38,303 nucleotides of DNA from Bacteroidota bacterium (GTDB lineage Bacteria > Bacteroidota > Bacteroidia > Bacteroidales > Prolixibacteraceae): the NCBI GenBank assembly GCA_030698405.1, contig JAUYMU010000008.1, positions 1-38,303 on the forward strand, written 5' to 3'. Both the position numbers and the translations under genes were made by a program. The stretch's first letter is position 1. The number at the start of each line of letters is the position of its first letter. Under the pieces are notes generated by a model, which saw only the letters and a list, made by a program, of their open reading frames with translations, had not been told where the DNA came from and made no database searches. This document shows, one piece after another, positions 8,534 to 16,455 of this stretch.

Positions 8534-10666
8534 ATGGCAAAGAAAAACGGAAACGGAACAGAAGAACCATTAGAAAAACAATTGTGGAAAACCGCTGACA
8601 AACTCCGCAAGAACATTGATGCGGCTGAATACAAACACATTGTGTTGGGGTTAATCTTCCTGAAATATATTTCTGATGCTTTTGAAGAATTATATGCAAC
8701 ACTAAAAGCAGACGAAGTAAACGGAGCAGACCCCGAAGACAAAGACGAATACAAAGCAGAAAATGTTTTCTTTGTTCCGATGGATGCCCGATGGACTTAT
8801 TTACAATCGAAAGCAAAACAACCAGAAATTGGGAAATTTGTGGACGATGCCATGGATGCCATTGAAAAAGAGAACGCTTCATTAAAAGGTGTTTTACCCA
8901 AAGTTTTTGCCCGACAAAACCTTGATCCAACAAGTTTGGGCGAACTAATTGACCTTGTAGGAAATATTGCCTTAGGTGATGCAAAAGCAAGAAGTGCCGA
9001 TGTGCTTGGACACGTTTTTGAATATTTCTTGGGTGAATTTGCACTGGCAGAAGGGAAGAAAGGCGGACAGTTCTATACGCCAAGAAGCGTTGTTGAATTA
9101 TTGGTTGAAATGTTGGAGCCATACAAAGGAAGAGTATTTGACCCTTGTTGTGGTTCGGGTGGTATGTTTGTGCATTCTGAAAAGTTTGTAACAGAACACC
9201 AAGGAAAAGTAAACGACATTTCAATTTATGGACAAGAAAGCAACCAAACTACTTGGCGACTGGCTAAAATGAATTTGGCAATTCGCGGCATTGACAGTTC
9301 ACAAGTGAAATGGAACAACGAAGGTTCCCTATTAAACAATGTTCACAAAGATTTAAAAGTAGACTTCATAATCGCAAATCCGCCTTTTAATGATAGTGAC
9401 TGGAGTGGTCAAGTACTAAAGAAGGATGGTCGCTGGCAATTTGGAATTCCGCCAATCTCAAATGCAAATTTCGCTTGGGTCCAACATTTTACATATCATT
9501 TAAGCACAAATGGAGTAGCTGCTTTTGTTCTTGCGGACACTTCTCTTTCAACAGTTTCATCTGATGAAGCAAATATTAGAAAAGGGCTAGTTAATTCAAA
9601 TCTTGTTGATTGTATTATTTCTTTACCTTCCCACCTTTTCTCAAATACTCAAATTGCAGCTTGTATATGGTTAATATCAAGAAAAAGATCTAATACTAAA
9701 TTGAGAGGTGAAAAAGATGTCTTATTCATTGATGCAAGTAGAAAAGGAAAATTGATTAACCGAAAAAATAGAATTTTAAGAGACTCAGAAATAAGGACTA
9801 TTTCCGATACATATCACAACTGGAAAGGAATGGATAATACAATCTATACTGATACCCCAGGGTTTTGTAAAAGTGTCAATATTAGTATAATTGAGGACAA
9901 TAATTTTGTTTTATCACCAAATAGATATATTGAACCTGCCGAACAAAAAATTGAATCAAATATTGAGATTGCAAATGAGGATATTGAAAGTGAATTGATT
10001 CGATTAACGGATAATATTAGCGAAATAAGTAGCGAGCTATTAAGCAATATAAGCGTAGGAGAAGAATTAAAAGTTGGTGCGATACGAAAATTAAATGTTC
10101 TATCTTCTGAATTGAATGGTTATACAACTGAATTGTATAAAGGAATAATAAAAAAGTATTTCTTGGATTATAATATAGAAAATTCAGAGATCAATACGCC
10201 ACCAAAGAATTGGATAGAAACTACTTTTGGAGAACTCTTTAAAGAACGAAATATTAAAGTTAAACAACTAGGGTTCTGTCCCCCGGTTTATAGCTTAACG
10301 AACAATGGCATTCAAAATAGAGAAGGAAATTTCAGTAAAGTTCTGTCTAAGAGTAACGATAATTACAAGGTTGCATTTGAAGGCGATATGGTATTTGGCC
10401 TTAGTAGAGAAATACCGAATCTTGATGTATTTAATGTAAAACAAGGTGCATTTAGTGGAGCATATCACATTTATTCCCCATATGATATTAGGCTTGGACT
10501 TCTCATCGGAGCAGTTATGAGACTCAAGTTAATGGAGCAGACGGATATTCTTAAAGGAGGAGCTAGAGAAGGCAGAGGATTAGATAAGCATAAATTATTA
10601 AGCAAAAAGTTTATAGTTCCTACAATAGGCGAACTCGACAAATATTGGGGAATCATTAATGGCTAA
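8534..10666 (+). CDS. hsdM: Type I restriction-modification HsdM methyltransferase fused to a single HsdS-type target-recognition domain
   Basis: The 710-residue N6-adenine methyltransferase has an HsdM N-terminal helical domain (about residues 10-150, DKLRKNIDAAEYKHIVLGLIF). The SAM-binding motif DPCCGSGG starts at D203 and the catalytic NPPF is N282-F285. Residues about 460-550 are Glu/Ile/Leu-rich and look coiled-coil. From about residue 555 (KNWIETTFGELFKERN) to the C-terminus (KKFIVPTIGELDKYWG) the sequence looks like one HsdS target-recognition domain. No separate hsdS lies in the locus, so specificity must come from this fused half-subunit, probably through dimerisation (inferred). Base composition shifts inside the gene: 25/60 G+C at 9001-9060, but 19/60 at 9841-9900 and 17/60 at 9961-10020. 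This suggests that the specificity-bearing 3' part was exchanged. Confidence 0.88.
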   Translation: MAKKNGNGTEEPLEKQLWKTADKLRKNIDAAEYKHIVLGLIFLKYISDAFEELYATLKADEVNGADPEDKDEYKAENVFFVPMDARWTYLQSKAKQPEIGKFVDDAMDAIEKENASLKGVLPKVFARQNLDPTSLGELIDLVGNIALGDAKARSADVLGHVFEYFLGEFALAEGKKGGQFYTPRSVVELLVEMLEPYKGRVFDPCCGSGGMFVHSEKFVTEHQGKVNDISIYGQESNQTTWRLAKMNLAIRGIDSSQVKWNNEGSLLNNVHKDLKVDFIIANPPFNDSDWSGQVLKKDGRWQFGIPPISNANFAWVQHFTYHLSTNGVAAFVLADTSLSTVSSDEANIRKGLVNSNLVDCIISLPSHLFSNTQIAACIWLISRKRSNTKLRGEKDVLFIDASRKGKLINRKNRILRDSEIRTISDTYHNWKGMDNTIYTDTPGFCKSVNISIIEDNNFVLSPNRYIEPAEQKIESNIEIANEDIESELIRLTDNISEISSELLSNISVGEELKVGAIRKLNVLSSELNGYTTELYKGIIKKYFLDYNIENSEINTPPKNWIETTFGELFKERNIKVKQLGFCPPVYSLTNNGIQNREGNFSKVLSKSNDNYKVAFEGDMVFGLSREIPNLDVFNVKQGAFSGAYHIYSPYDIRLGLLIGAVMRLKLMEQTDILKGGAREGRGLDKHKLLSKKFIVPTIGELDKYWGIING

Positions 10667-10681
10667 AATGATAATAGTGGA

Positions 10682-10714
10682 ATGACAAGAATTACAGAAA
10701 ATTTTATCTTATGA
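10682..10714 (+). pseudogene. Relic of the hsdR start codon region (11-codon ORF including stop)
   Basis: ATGACAAGAATTACAGAAAA at 10682-10701 matches the real hsdR start at 12274-12293 in 19 of 20 bases. It encodes MTRITENFIL and stops at TGA 10712-10714, overlapping the next gene's ATG (TTATGA). It lies 15 bp after the hsdM stop, where hsdR would be expected to begin in an uninterrupted hsdM-hsdR operon. It reads as the upstream copy of a duplication formed when the accessory gene entered. Confidence 0.7.
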
Positions 10715-12171
10715 ATAGAGAAGATTTTATTAAAGGTGAAAAGTATACTCGTGAGCAATACATGGAGCTTTCAATTTTGGAAATGTTGGAATCAAAGGGT
10801 GAGCATGCAGATAAAGCTGACCCAAAAGTAGGTGCTGTTTTGGTTGACAAAGATGGAGCTTACTTTGATAAAGCCCATCGAGGAGAATTGCGCATTGGAG
10901 ACCACGGAGAATTTACCATATTAGAAAGAAAGCATCTGGGAGAAGACCTGTCGGGCTTCACCTTATATTCAACTCTTGAACCCTGTGTAAAAAGGAATTT
11001 ACCAAAAAGGGGGTGCTACAAACGCTGCATTAATGCTCGCTTAGGTAAAGTATTTATAGGTCACTATGACCCAGACCCAACCGTTGCCTCTAATGGGTAC
11101 AAACTTTTAAAGAAAGCTGGTATTCAGGTAGAATTCTACGACAAGAAATACGAAGAGATTATAGCTGAAGCAAATGAACAGTTCTTTAAAGACGCCGCTA
11201 AGCGCGCAGAGGAAGAAAAAACGAAAGAAATCCAATCAGCTATTGACCCAATCGAGAACGAATTGATTGAATTTCAATTACAAGACCTATCTGAAGAAGC
11301 ACAAGGAACCATGATTGATAAAATGGGATTGTCCTACAAAATTGGTACAGATGCATGGAAAGGCTATTTAAGCAGAATGAAACTAATCAAAGTAGATGAA
11401 GAAAGTAAAACGGCAAGACCAACAGGACTAGGGTTGTTACTATTAGGACAAAAACCAGAACAACATTTTCCACAAGCAAGAATAAAATTTACGGTTCGCT
11501 CAGGTTTAGATAATCCTAAGATTGAGGATTTTAAAGGTCCATTAGTCCTCCTTCCAGAAAAAATAGAACAATATTTAGGTTTTGTATTCCCCAAGGGCTT
11601 TTCTTCTCGTACTTCTTTTGATAGAACAGAAAAAGTTGAAGCTTCCTACTCTGCTCTTTATGAAGTAATCATGAACGCCATGGTACATAGAGATTATAGC
11701 ATTGCTGGTGGACGAATAATGGTAGATGTTGATGATGAAAAGGTAGTGATATCTAGTCCTGGTGAACCGTTATGCTCCCTTGAACAATTGAATAGCTTCA
11801 CCGCACCTTCGTTCAGTCGAAATGCCAAAATTGCCCATATCTTCTTTGAAATGGGATTGGTTGAGGAAAGAGGTTTTGGTATGGAAGAGCTTGGAAAGGT
11901 GGAAGGCTTCGGTTTGCCAAAACCAAAATTTACCATGGAAAACAGCACTCTAAAAGTAACTCTTTTCAGGGTTGTGAATCCTGCAAAGCAAGTTGTAAAA
12001 ACTGAAGATTTACCGGGTATTGATATTTTGCGAAAACAAAAATCGTTGACTACAAAGCAATATGAGGACATTTCAGGATTGAAAGAACGACAAGCTAGAA
12101 ACCATTTAACCGCTTTAGTTGATAATGGCTATGCTAAAAAAGAGGGTACAAAATATGTTTGGATTGAATAA
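10711..12171 (+). CDS. Deaminase-like / GHKL ATPase (RecG-related HATPase_c_4) / winged-helix fusion inside the RM operon; putative defence protein
   Basis: The 486-residue three-part protein begins (residues about 10-150) like a CMP/dCMP-RibD type zinc deaminase: H65-G-E67 in DHGEFTILE, then EPC (C92) and a second Cys at C102 (or C106) in RGCYKRC. The usual H-A-E is H-G-E here. Residues about 205-410 resemble the ATP-binding region of Schlafen/RecG-related regulators (HATPase_c_4): GLLLLGQKPEQHFPQARIKF, E318VIMNAMVHRDYS with N322, SPGEPL at 349, SRNAKIAHIF and EERGFGMEEL. Residues about 430-486 form a winged helix. In related proteins an AlbA_2 domain usually precedes this ATPase; here a deaminase takes that place. 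The gene sits between hsdM and hsdR with its own terminator. Base or nucleotide deamination as a back-up defence is inferred. Confidence 0.75.
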   Translation: MNREDFIKGEKYTREQYMELSILEMLESKGEHADKADPKVGAVLVDKDGAYFDKAHRGELRIGDHGEFTILERKHLGEDLSGFTLYSTLEPCVKRNLPKRGCYKRCINARLGKVFIGHYDPDPTVASNGYKLLKKAGIQVEFYDKKYEEIIAEANEQFFKDAAKRAEEEKTKEIQSAIDPIENELIEFQLQDLSEEAQGTMIDKMGLSYKIGTDAWKGYLSRMKLIKVDEESKTARPTGLGLLLLGQKPEQHFPQARIKFTVRSGLDNPKIEDFKGPLVLLPEKIEQYLGFVFPKGFSSRTSFDRTEKVEASYSALYEVIMNAMVHRDYSIAGGRIMVDVDDEKVVISSPGEPLCSLEQLNSFTAPSFSRNAKIAHIFFEMGLVEERGFGMEELGKVEGFGLPKPKFTMENSTLKVTLFRVVNPAKQVVKTEDLPGIDILRKQKSLTTKQYEDISGLKERQARNHLTALVDNGYAKKEGTKYVWIE

Positions 12172-12176
12172 ATCGG

Positions 12177-12262
12177 CAATTTCGGCAATACCGATTGCCG
12201 TTTTTATTGCCGTTTTTCAATTTGAGGAAAAATCGGCATTGCCGATTACCGATAATAATGCC
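12177..12262. repeat. Cluster of CGGCAAT/ATTGCCG inverted motifs between the accessory gene and hsdR
   Basis: The 102-bp gap is packed with the motif CGGCAAT, its inverse ATTGCCG, or one-base variants, about eight in all. These include the terminator stem and a 17-nt near-perfect palindrome, AATCGGCA-T-TGCCGATT (12231-12247). The density and alternating orientation suggest either stacked RNA hairpins or a protein-binding operator array; neither can be decided by eye. Confidence 0.7.
12183..12205 (+). terminator. Terminator hairpin after the deaminase/ATPase gene
   Basis: CGGCAAT (12183-12189), loop ACCG, ATTGCCG (12194-12200) form a perfect 7-bp stem followed by five Ts. It lies 11 bp after the stop codon at 12169-12171. 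It could end transcription before hsdR, in which case hsdR would need read-through or its own promoter. Confidence 0.6.
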
Positions 12263-12273
12263 GAAAATTTGAA

Positions 12274-15200
12274 ATGACAAGAATTACTGAAAACATAATA
12301 GAAGCGTTTGCTATTGAGTTGCTCGATAAACTCGGTTATGAGTATATCTATGCCCCCGATATAGCATACGATAGCGAAAACCCTGAAAGAGATAGCTATG
12401 CACAAGTTTTGTTGTTGAACAGATTGCAAAATGCCGTTAAAAGAATAAACCAGAGTATTCCATCTGATGCACAGGCAGAAGCTATCAAAGAAATACAGCG
12501 TATTGCTTCACCCGAACTGCTATCCAATAATGAAACATTTCATCGTTTGCTTACGGAGGGTATCCCCGTTTCAAAACGTGTAGATGGAGACGACAGGGGC
12601 GACAGAGTTTGGCTGATTGATTTTAAGAATCCAAAAAACAACGATTTTGTTGTAGCCAACCAATTCACCATTATTGAAAACGGAAATAACAAACGCCCCG
12701 ATGTTATTCTTTTTGTAAATGGGATTCCGCTTGTAGTTATAGAACTGAAAAATGCAGCGGACGAAAACACAACTATCAATTCTGCTTTTAAACAAATAGA
12801 AACCTATAAAGCCATTATTCCAAGCCTGTTTACATACAACGGATTTGTTGTTATTTCTGATGGCTTAGAAGCCAAGTCAGGTTCTATTTCTTCGGGCTTT
12901 AGTCGCTTTATGTCTTGGAAATCGGCAGACGGAAAAGCCGAAGCATCCCATTTGGTAAGTCAGTTAGAAACGTTAATTCAAGGAATGTTGAACAAAGAAA
13001 CCTTGATTGACTTAATCAGACATTTCATTGTTTTTGAAAAATCAAAAAAGGAAGATGCCGAAACAGGCATCACCACCATTTCAACGGTTAAAAAATTAGC
13101 TGCTTATCATCAATACTATGCTGTAAATAGAGCAGTTGAATCAACTTTGAGAGCAACAGGATTTAAATTGGAACTTGAAACGCCTGTAAGCATGGTCATG
13201 GAATCTCCTGAAAGTTATGGAGTGCCCGGAGTAAAAAATCAACCCATTGGCGACAGAAAGGGCGGTGTAGTTTGGCATACGCAAGGAAGCGGGAAATCAT
13301 TGTCAATGGTTTTCTATACTGGTAAAATTGTATTGGCTTTGGACAATCCAACCATTCTTGTCATTACAGACCGAAATGATTTAGACGACCAATTATTTGA
13401 CACCTTCGCGGCTTCCAAGCAACTGCTAAGACAAGAACCAGTTCAGGCAGACGACCGCAACCAATTAAAAGACTTGTTGAAAGTTGCTTCTGGCGGTGTA
13501 GTATTTACCACAATTCAGAAGTTTCAACCTGAAGAAGGCAATATTTACGAAATGCTTTCCGACAGAAAGAACATAGTTGTAATTGCAGACGAGGCACACA
13601 GAACGCAATACGGGTTTAAAGCAAAGACCATTGATGCCAAGGACGGCCACGGAAATGTAGTTGGAAAGAAAATCGTTTATGGTTTTGCAAAATATATGCG
13701 GGACGCTTTGCCTAATGCAACATATTTAGGTTTTACAGGAACACCAATTGAAAACACAGATGTAAACACTCCCGCAGTTTTCGGAAACTATATTGACATC
13801 TACGATATAGCCCAAGCGGTTGAAGATGGCGCTACAGTTCGCATATATTACGAAAGCCGATTGTCTAAAGTCAATTTAAGTGAAGAAGGCAAAGAATTAA
13901 TAAAAGAATTAGATGATGAACTTGAACTGGATGATTTAACCAATACACAAAAGTCTAAGGCAAAACTGACACAATTGGAAGCTTTAGTAGGCAGTAAGAA
14001 ACGAATAAAAAATATTGCACAAGATATTATCACCCACTTTGAGGAAAGACAGTCGGTTTTTGAAGGCAAAGGAATCATAGTGACAATGAGCAGAAGAATT
14101 GCAGCAGACCTATACGCTGCAATAATTGCTATTAAACCGGATTGGCATTCGGACGACTTGAATAAAGGCGTTATTAAAGTAGTAATGACATCTGTATCTT
14201 CAGATGGCCCTAAAATAGCAAAACATCATACGTCAAAATTGCAAAGAAGAGTTCTGTCTGAAAGGATGAAAAATCCTGATGATGAAATGAATTTAGTTAT
14301 TGTTTGTGATATGTGGCTGACTGGTTTTGATGTTCCTTGTTTGCACACTATGTATATTGACAAGCCTATGAAGGGTCACAATTTGATGCAGGCAATTGCA
14401 AGAGTGAACCGGGTTTATAAAGATAAACCGGGCGGTTTAATTGTTGACTATTTGGGTATTGCTTCAGATTTGAAAAATGCGTTAGTTTTTTATTCGAATG
14501 CAGGTGGTAAAGGTGACCCAACCTTATTGCAAGAACAAGCTGTTCAATTGATGATTGAAAAATTGGAAATTGTTTCACAAATGTATCATGGCTTTGCCTA
14601 TGAAACCTATTTTGAAGCAGAAACTTCAAAAAAACTATACATGATTCTTGCAGCAGAAGAATTTATTTTAGGATTGGATGAAGGTAAAAAAAGATACATT
14701 AATGAAGTTACAGCATTGTCTAAGGCGTTTGCAATTGCCATTCCTCACGAAAAAGCGATGGATGTAAAAGACGTAGTTTCATTCTTTCAAGCGGTAAAAG
14801 CAAGATTAGCCAAATTTGATGGCACAGGTTCAGGCAGAACAAACGAAGAAATTGAAACTACAATTAGACAAGTCATTGACAAAGCTTTAGTTTCGGAACA
14901 AGTTATTGATGTTTTTGATGCAGCTGGTATTAAGAAACCAGATATTTCCATTCTGTCGGAGGATTTCTTAATGGAATTAAAAGGTATGGAGCATAAAAAT
15001 ATTGCATTGGAAGTATTAAAAAAACTTTTAAGTGATGAAATAAAATCAAGGTCCAAAAAGTATCTAGTCAGGAGCAAGACTTTAATGGAAATGCTTGAAA
15101 ATTCAATAAAGAAATATCATAACAAAATACTTACAGCAGCAGAAGTCATTGAAGAACTTATACATTTAAGTAAATCCATTGTTGAAATGGATAGCGAAGC

Positions 15201-15498
15201 TAAAGCAATGAATCTGACTGATTTTGAATATGCTTTTTACACTGCCGTTGCAAACAATGATAGTGCAAAAGAATTAATGGGAAAAGACAAGTTAAGAGAA
15301 CTGGCAGTGGTTCTGACAGAAACCATCAGACAAAACGCTTCCATCGATTGGACAATTAAAGAAAGCGTAAAAGCTAAATTGAAAGTTGCAGTAAAAAGAA
15401 TTTTAAGAAAGTACGGTTATCCCCCTGACATGCAAATGTTGGCGACAGAGACCGTTTTAAAACAAGCCGAAATGATTGCAAACGAAATAACGACATAG
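12274..15498 (+). CDS. hsdR: Type I restriction endonuclease subunit R (translocase/nuclease)
   Basis: The 1074-residue HsdR has a nuclease domain of the PD-(D/E)xK type (D143 in RPDVILFVNG, E157-L-K159 in VVIELKN). A superfamily 2 motor follows, with Walker A around K341 (HTQGSGKS), DEAH box D439EAH, GFTGTPIE (motif III) and QAIARVNRVYKDKPGG (motif VI). The C-terminal 300 residues match the helical region that binds the methyltransferase core. All catalytic motifs are intact and the length is normal. The ATG at 12274 is supported by its relic copy at 10682. Together with the HsdM/TRD fusion it would cut DNA lacking the cognate adenine methylation. Confidence 0.93.
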   Translation: MTRITENIIEAFAIELLDKLGYEYIYAPDIAYDSENPERDSYAQVLLLNRLQNAVKRINQSIPSDAQAEAIKEIQRIASPELLSNNETFHRLLTEGIPVSKRVDGDDRGDRVWLIDFKNPKNNDFVVANQFTIIENGNNKRPDVILFVNGIPLVVIELKNAADENTTINSAFKQIETYKAIIPSLFTYNGFVVISDGLEAKSGSISSGFSRFMSWKSADGKAEASHLVSQLETLIQGMLNKETLIDLIRHFIVFEKSKKEDAETGITTISTVKKLAAYHQYYAVNRAVESTLRATGFKLELETPVSMVMESPESYGVPGVKNQPIGDRKGGVVWHTQGSGKSLSMVFYTGKIVLALDNPTILVITDRNDLDDQLFDTFAASKQLLRQEPVQADDRNQLKDLLKVASGGVVFTTIQKFQPEEGNIYEMLSDRKNIVVIADEAHRTQYGFKAKTIDAKDGHGNVVGKKIVYGFAKYMRDALPNATYLGFTGTPIENTDVNTPAVFGNYIDIYDIAQAVEDGATVRIYYESRLSKVNLSEEGKELIKELDDELELDDLTNTQKSKAKLTQLEALVGSKKRIKNIAQDIITHFEERQSVFEGKGIIVTMSRRIAADLYAAIIAIKPDWHSDDLNKGVIKVVMTSVSSDGPKIAKHHTSKLQRRVLSERMKNPDDEMNLVIVCDMWLTGFDVPCLHTMYIDKPMKGHNLMQAIARVNRVYKDKPGGLIVDYLGIASDLKNALVFYSNAGGKGDPTLLQEQAVQLMIEKLEIVSQMYHGFAYETYFEAETSKKLYMILAAEEFILGLDEGKKRYINEVTALSKAFAIAIPHEKAMDVKDVVSFFQAVKARLAKFDGTGSGRTNEEIETTIRQVIDKALVSEQVIDVFDAAGIKKPDISILSEDFLMELKGMEHKNIALEVLKKLLSDEIKSRSKKYLVRSKTLMEMLENSIKKYHNKILTAAEVIEELIHLSKSIVEMDSEAKAMNLTDFEYAFYTAVANNDSAKELMGKDKLRELAVVLTETIRQNASIDWTIKESVKAKLKVAVKRILRKYGYPPDMQMLATETVLKQAEMIANEITT

Positions 15499-15511
15499 AA
15501 AGCCATCGCAC

Positions 15512-15560
15512 AGGTGGAAGCACATCCCGATGAAAAATCGGGATGTGCTTCCACCTTTTC
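15512..15560 (+). terminator. Strong terminator of hsdR (20-bp perfect stem)
   Basis: Bases 15512-15531 (AGGTGGAAGCACATCCCGAT) pair perfectly with 15537-15556 around a GAAAA loop, and TTTTC follows. It starts 13 bp after the hsdR stop. Confidence 0.8.
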
Positions 15561-15569
15561 AGCCCAGAG

Positions 15570-15592
15570 AACCGCCTTTCAGGGCGGTTTTA
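15570..15592 (+). terminator. Second hairpin downstream of hsdR
   Basis: AACCGCC (15570-15576) pairs with GGCGGTT (15583-15589) around TTTCAG, and Ts follow. It is a short back-up terminator 14 bp after the first. Confidence 0.6.
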
Positions 15593-16014
15593 GGATTGCC
15601 CCCGCACAAATAAAACAAAATAAATTTGTGCTTCGTTGATAGGTTGGTGCGGTTTGAAAATGACAAGAAAATAAAAGCGAAATAAATGACAAACAGACGG
15701 ATATGAATGAACACCAGTTGTTAATCGAGTTACGGCTCCGCCAGTAGTTAGCTGATGGAGTGCGCCTCTCACACAACATTTAGAACATCAGCTACCCGTC
15801 TAGTGCGGCCCCGAGTACTCGGGGTGGTTTTCGGTGGGCATTTTTCCGCTCAGTCCCGGTTAACCGGGATTGATCCCGATACATCAGGAAAAGCCGCATC
15901 TGCGTGTAAATTCCGACGTTGGGTCTAAGTGTAAGACCCTGCTATCTTGAAAGTTGCCAATAATAATGTACATTTACGACTTAAATAAGTAAAGACTTAG
16001 GACAAAATTTGAAA
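15593..16014. other. 422-bp intergenic region with two perfect 16-bp palindromes
   Basis: No gene is supported here. The stretch contains CCCCGAGTACTCGGGG (15809-15824) and TCCCGGTTAACCGGGA (15854-15869), both perfect palindromes. A stem-like GGGTCTAAGTGTAAGACCC lies near 15922. The composition is GC-richer than the genes on either side. It may hold a structured RNA or the scar of a mobile element joining the RM and toxin modules; neither could be assigned. Confidence 0.4.
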
Positions 16015-16455
16015 ATGGATAATTTTGAAGAATATTTACGACAAGGTGAACCCAATAAAGCAGAAAAAGCAAAAGTTTGGAAAATCGCTATCGGATTGCA
16101 ACAAGTTGATGGGTTAACACCTTCTGACTATTTGATAGCAACTGCTAAGCAGAACATTGAAGGCGACATTTCCATTGATGAGGTAAAACAACTAATAGAC
16201 AGTTATTACAAGCAACATCCTGACACTGTAAAAACGCAAAATGACACTGTAAAAATTGAAAATGACACTGATAATGACACTGTATTTTATTTAATAAAGC
16301 AAAATAACCAAATAACAGCAACCGAAATAGGCGAAAGATTAAAGATAAGTTTGAGCACAGTAAAACGGAAAATAAAAGAACTTAAACACAGCGGAAAAAT
16401 AGAACGCATAGGAAGTGATAAATCAGGCCATTGGAAAATAATGAATGATGAGTAA
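16015..16455 (+). CDS. VbhA-like Fic antitoxin with C-terminal winged helix
   Basis: The 146-residue protein has a VbhA-type antitoxin domain (about residues 15-65: [20 protein letters not shown], then [18 protein letters not shown]). A short linker with in-frame repeats of NDTVK/NDT (residues 70-90) follows. The C-terminal winged helix (about residues 95-143) contains [20 protein letters not shown]. At the expected inhibitory S/T-xxx-E-G position it reads LQQVDG, with Asp in place of Glu. The ATG at 16015 is preferred over an upstream TTG. It overlaps the Fic gene by 11 bp, the usual toxin-antitoxin arrangement. The winged helix suggests it also represses the operon (inferred). Confidence 0.78.
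   Translation: MDNFEEYLRQGEPNKAEKAKVWKIAIGLQQVDGLTPSDYLIATAKQNIEGDISIDEVKQLIDSYYKQHPDTVKTQNDTVKIENDTDNDTVFYLIKQNNQITATEIGERLKISLSTVKRKIKELKHSGKIERIGSDKSGHWKIMNDE

Noticed and set aside
15900-15950. Integron attC-like GTTGGGT near the GGGTCT...AGACCC stem
   Set aside because: A GTTRRRY match alone is common by chance; no matching RYYYAAC partner or integrase was found.
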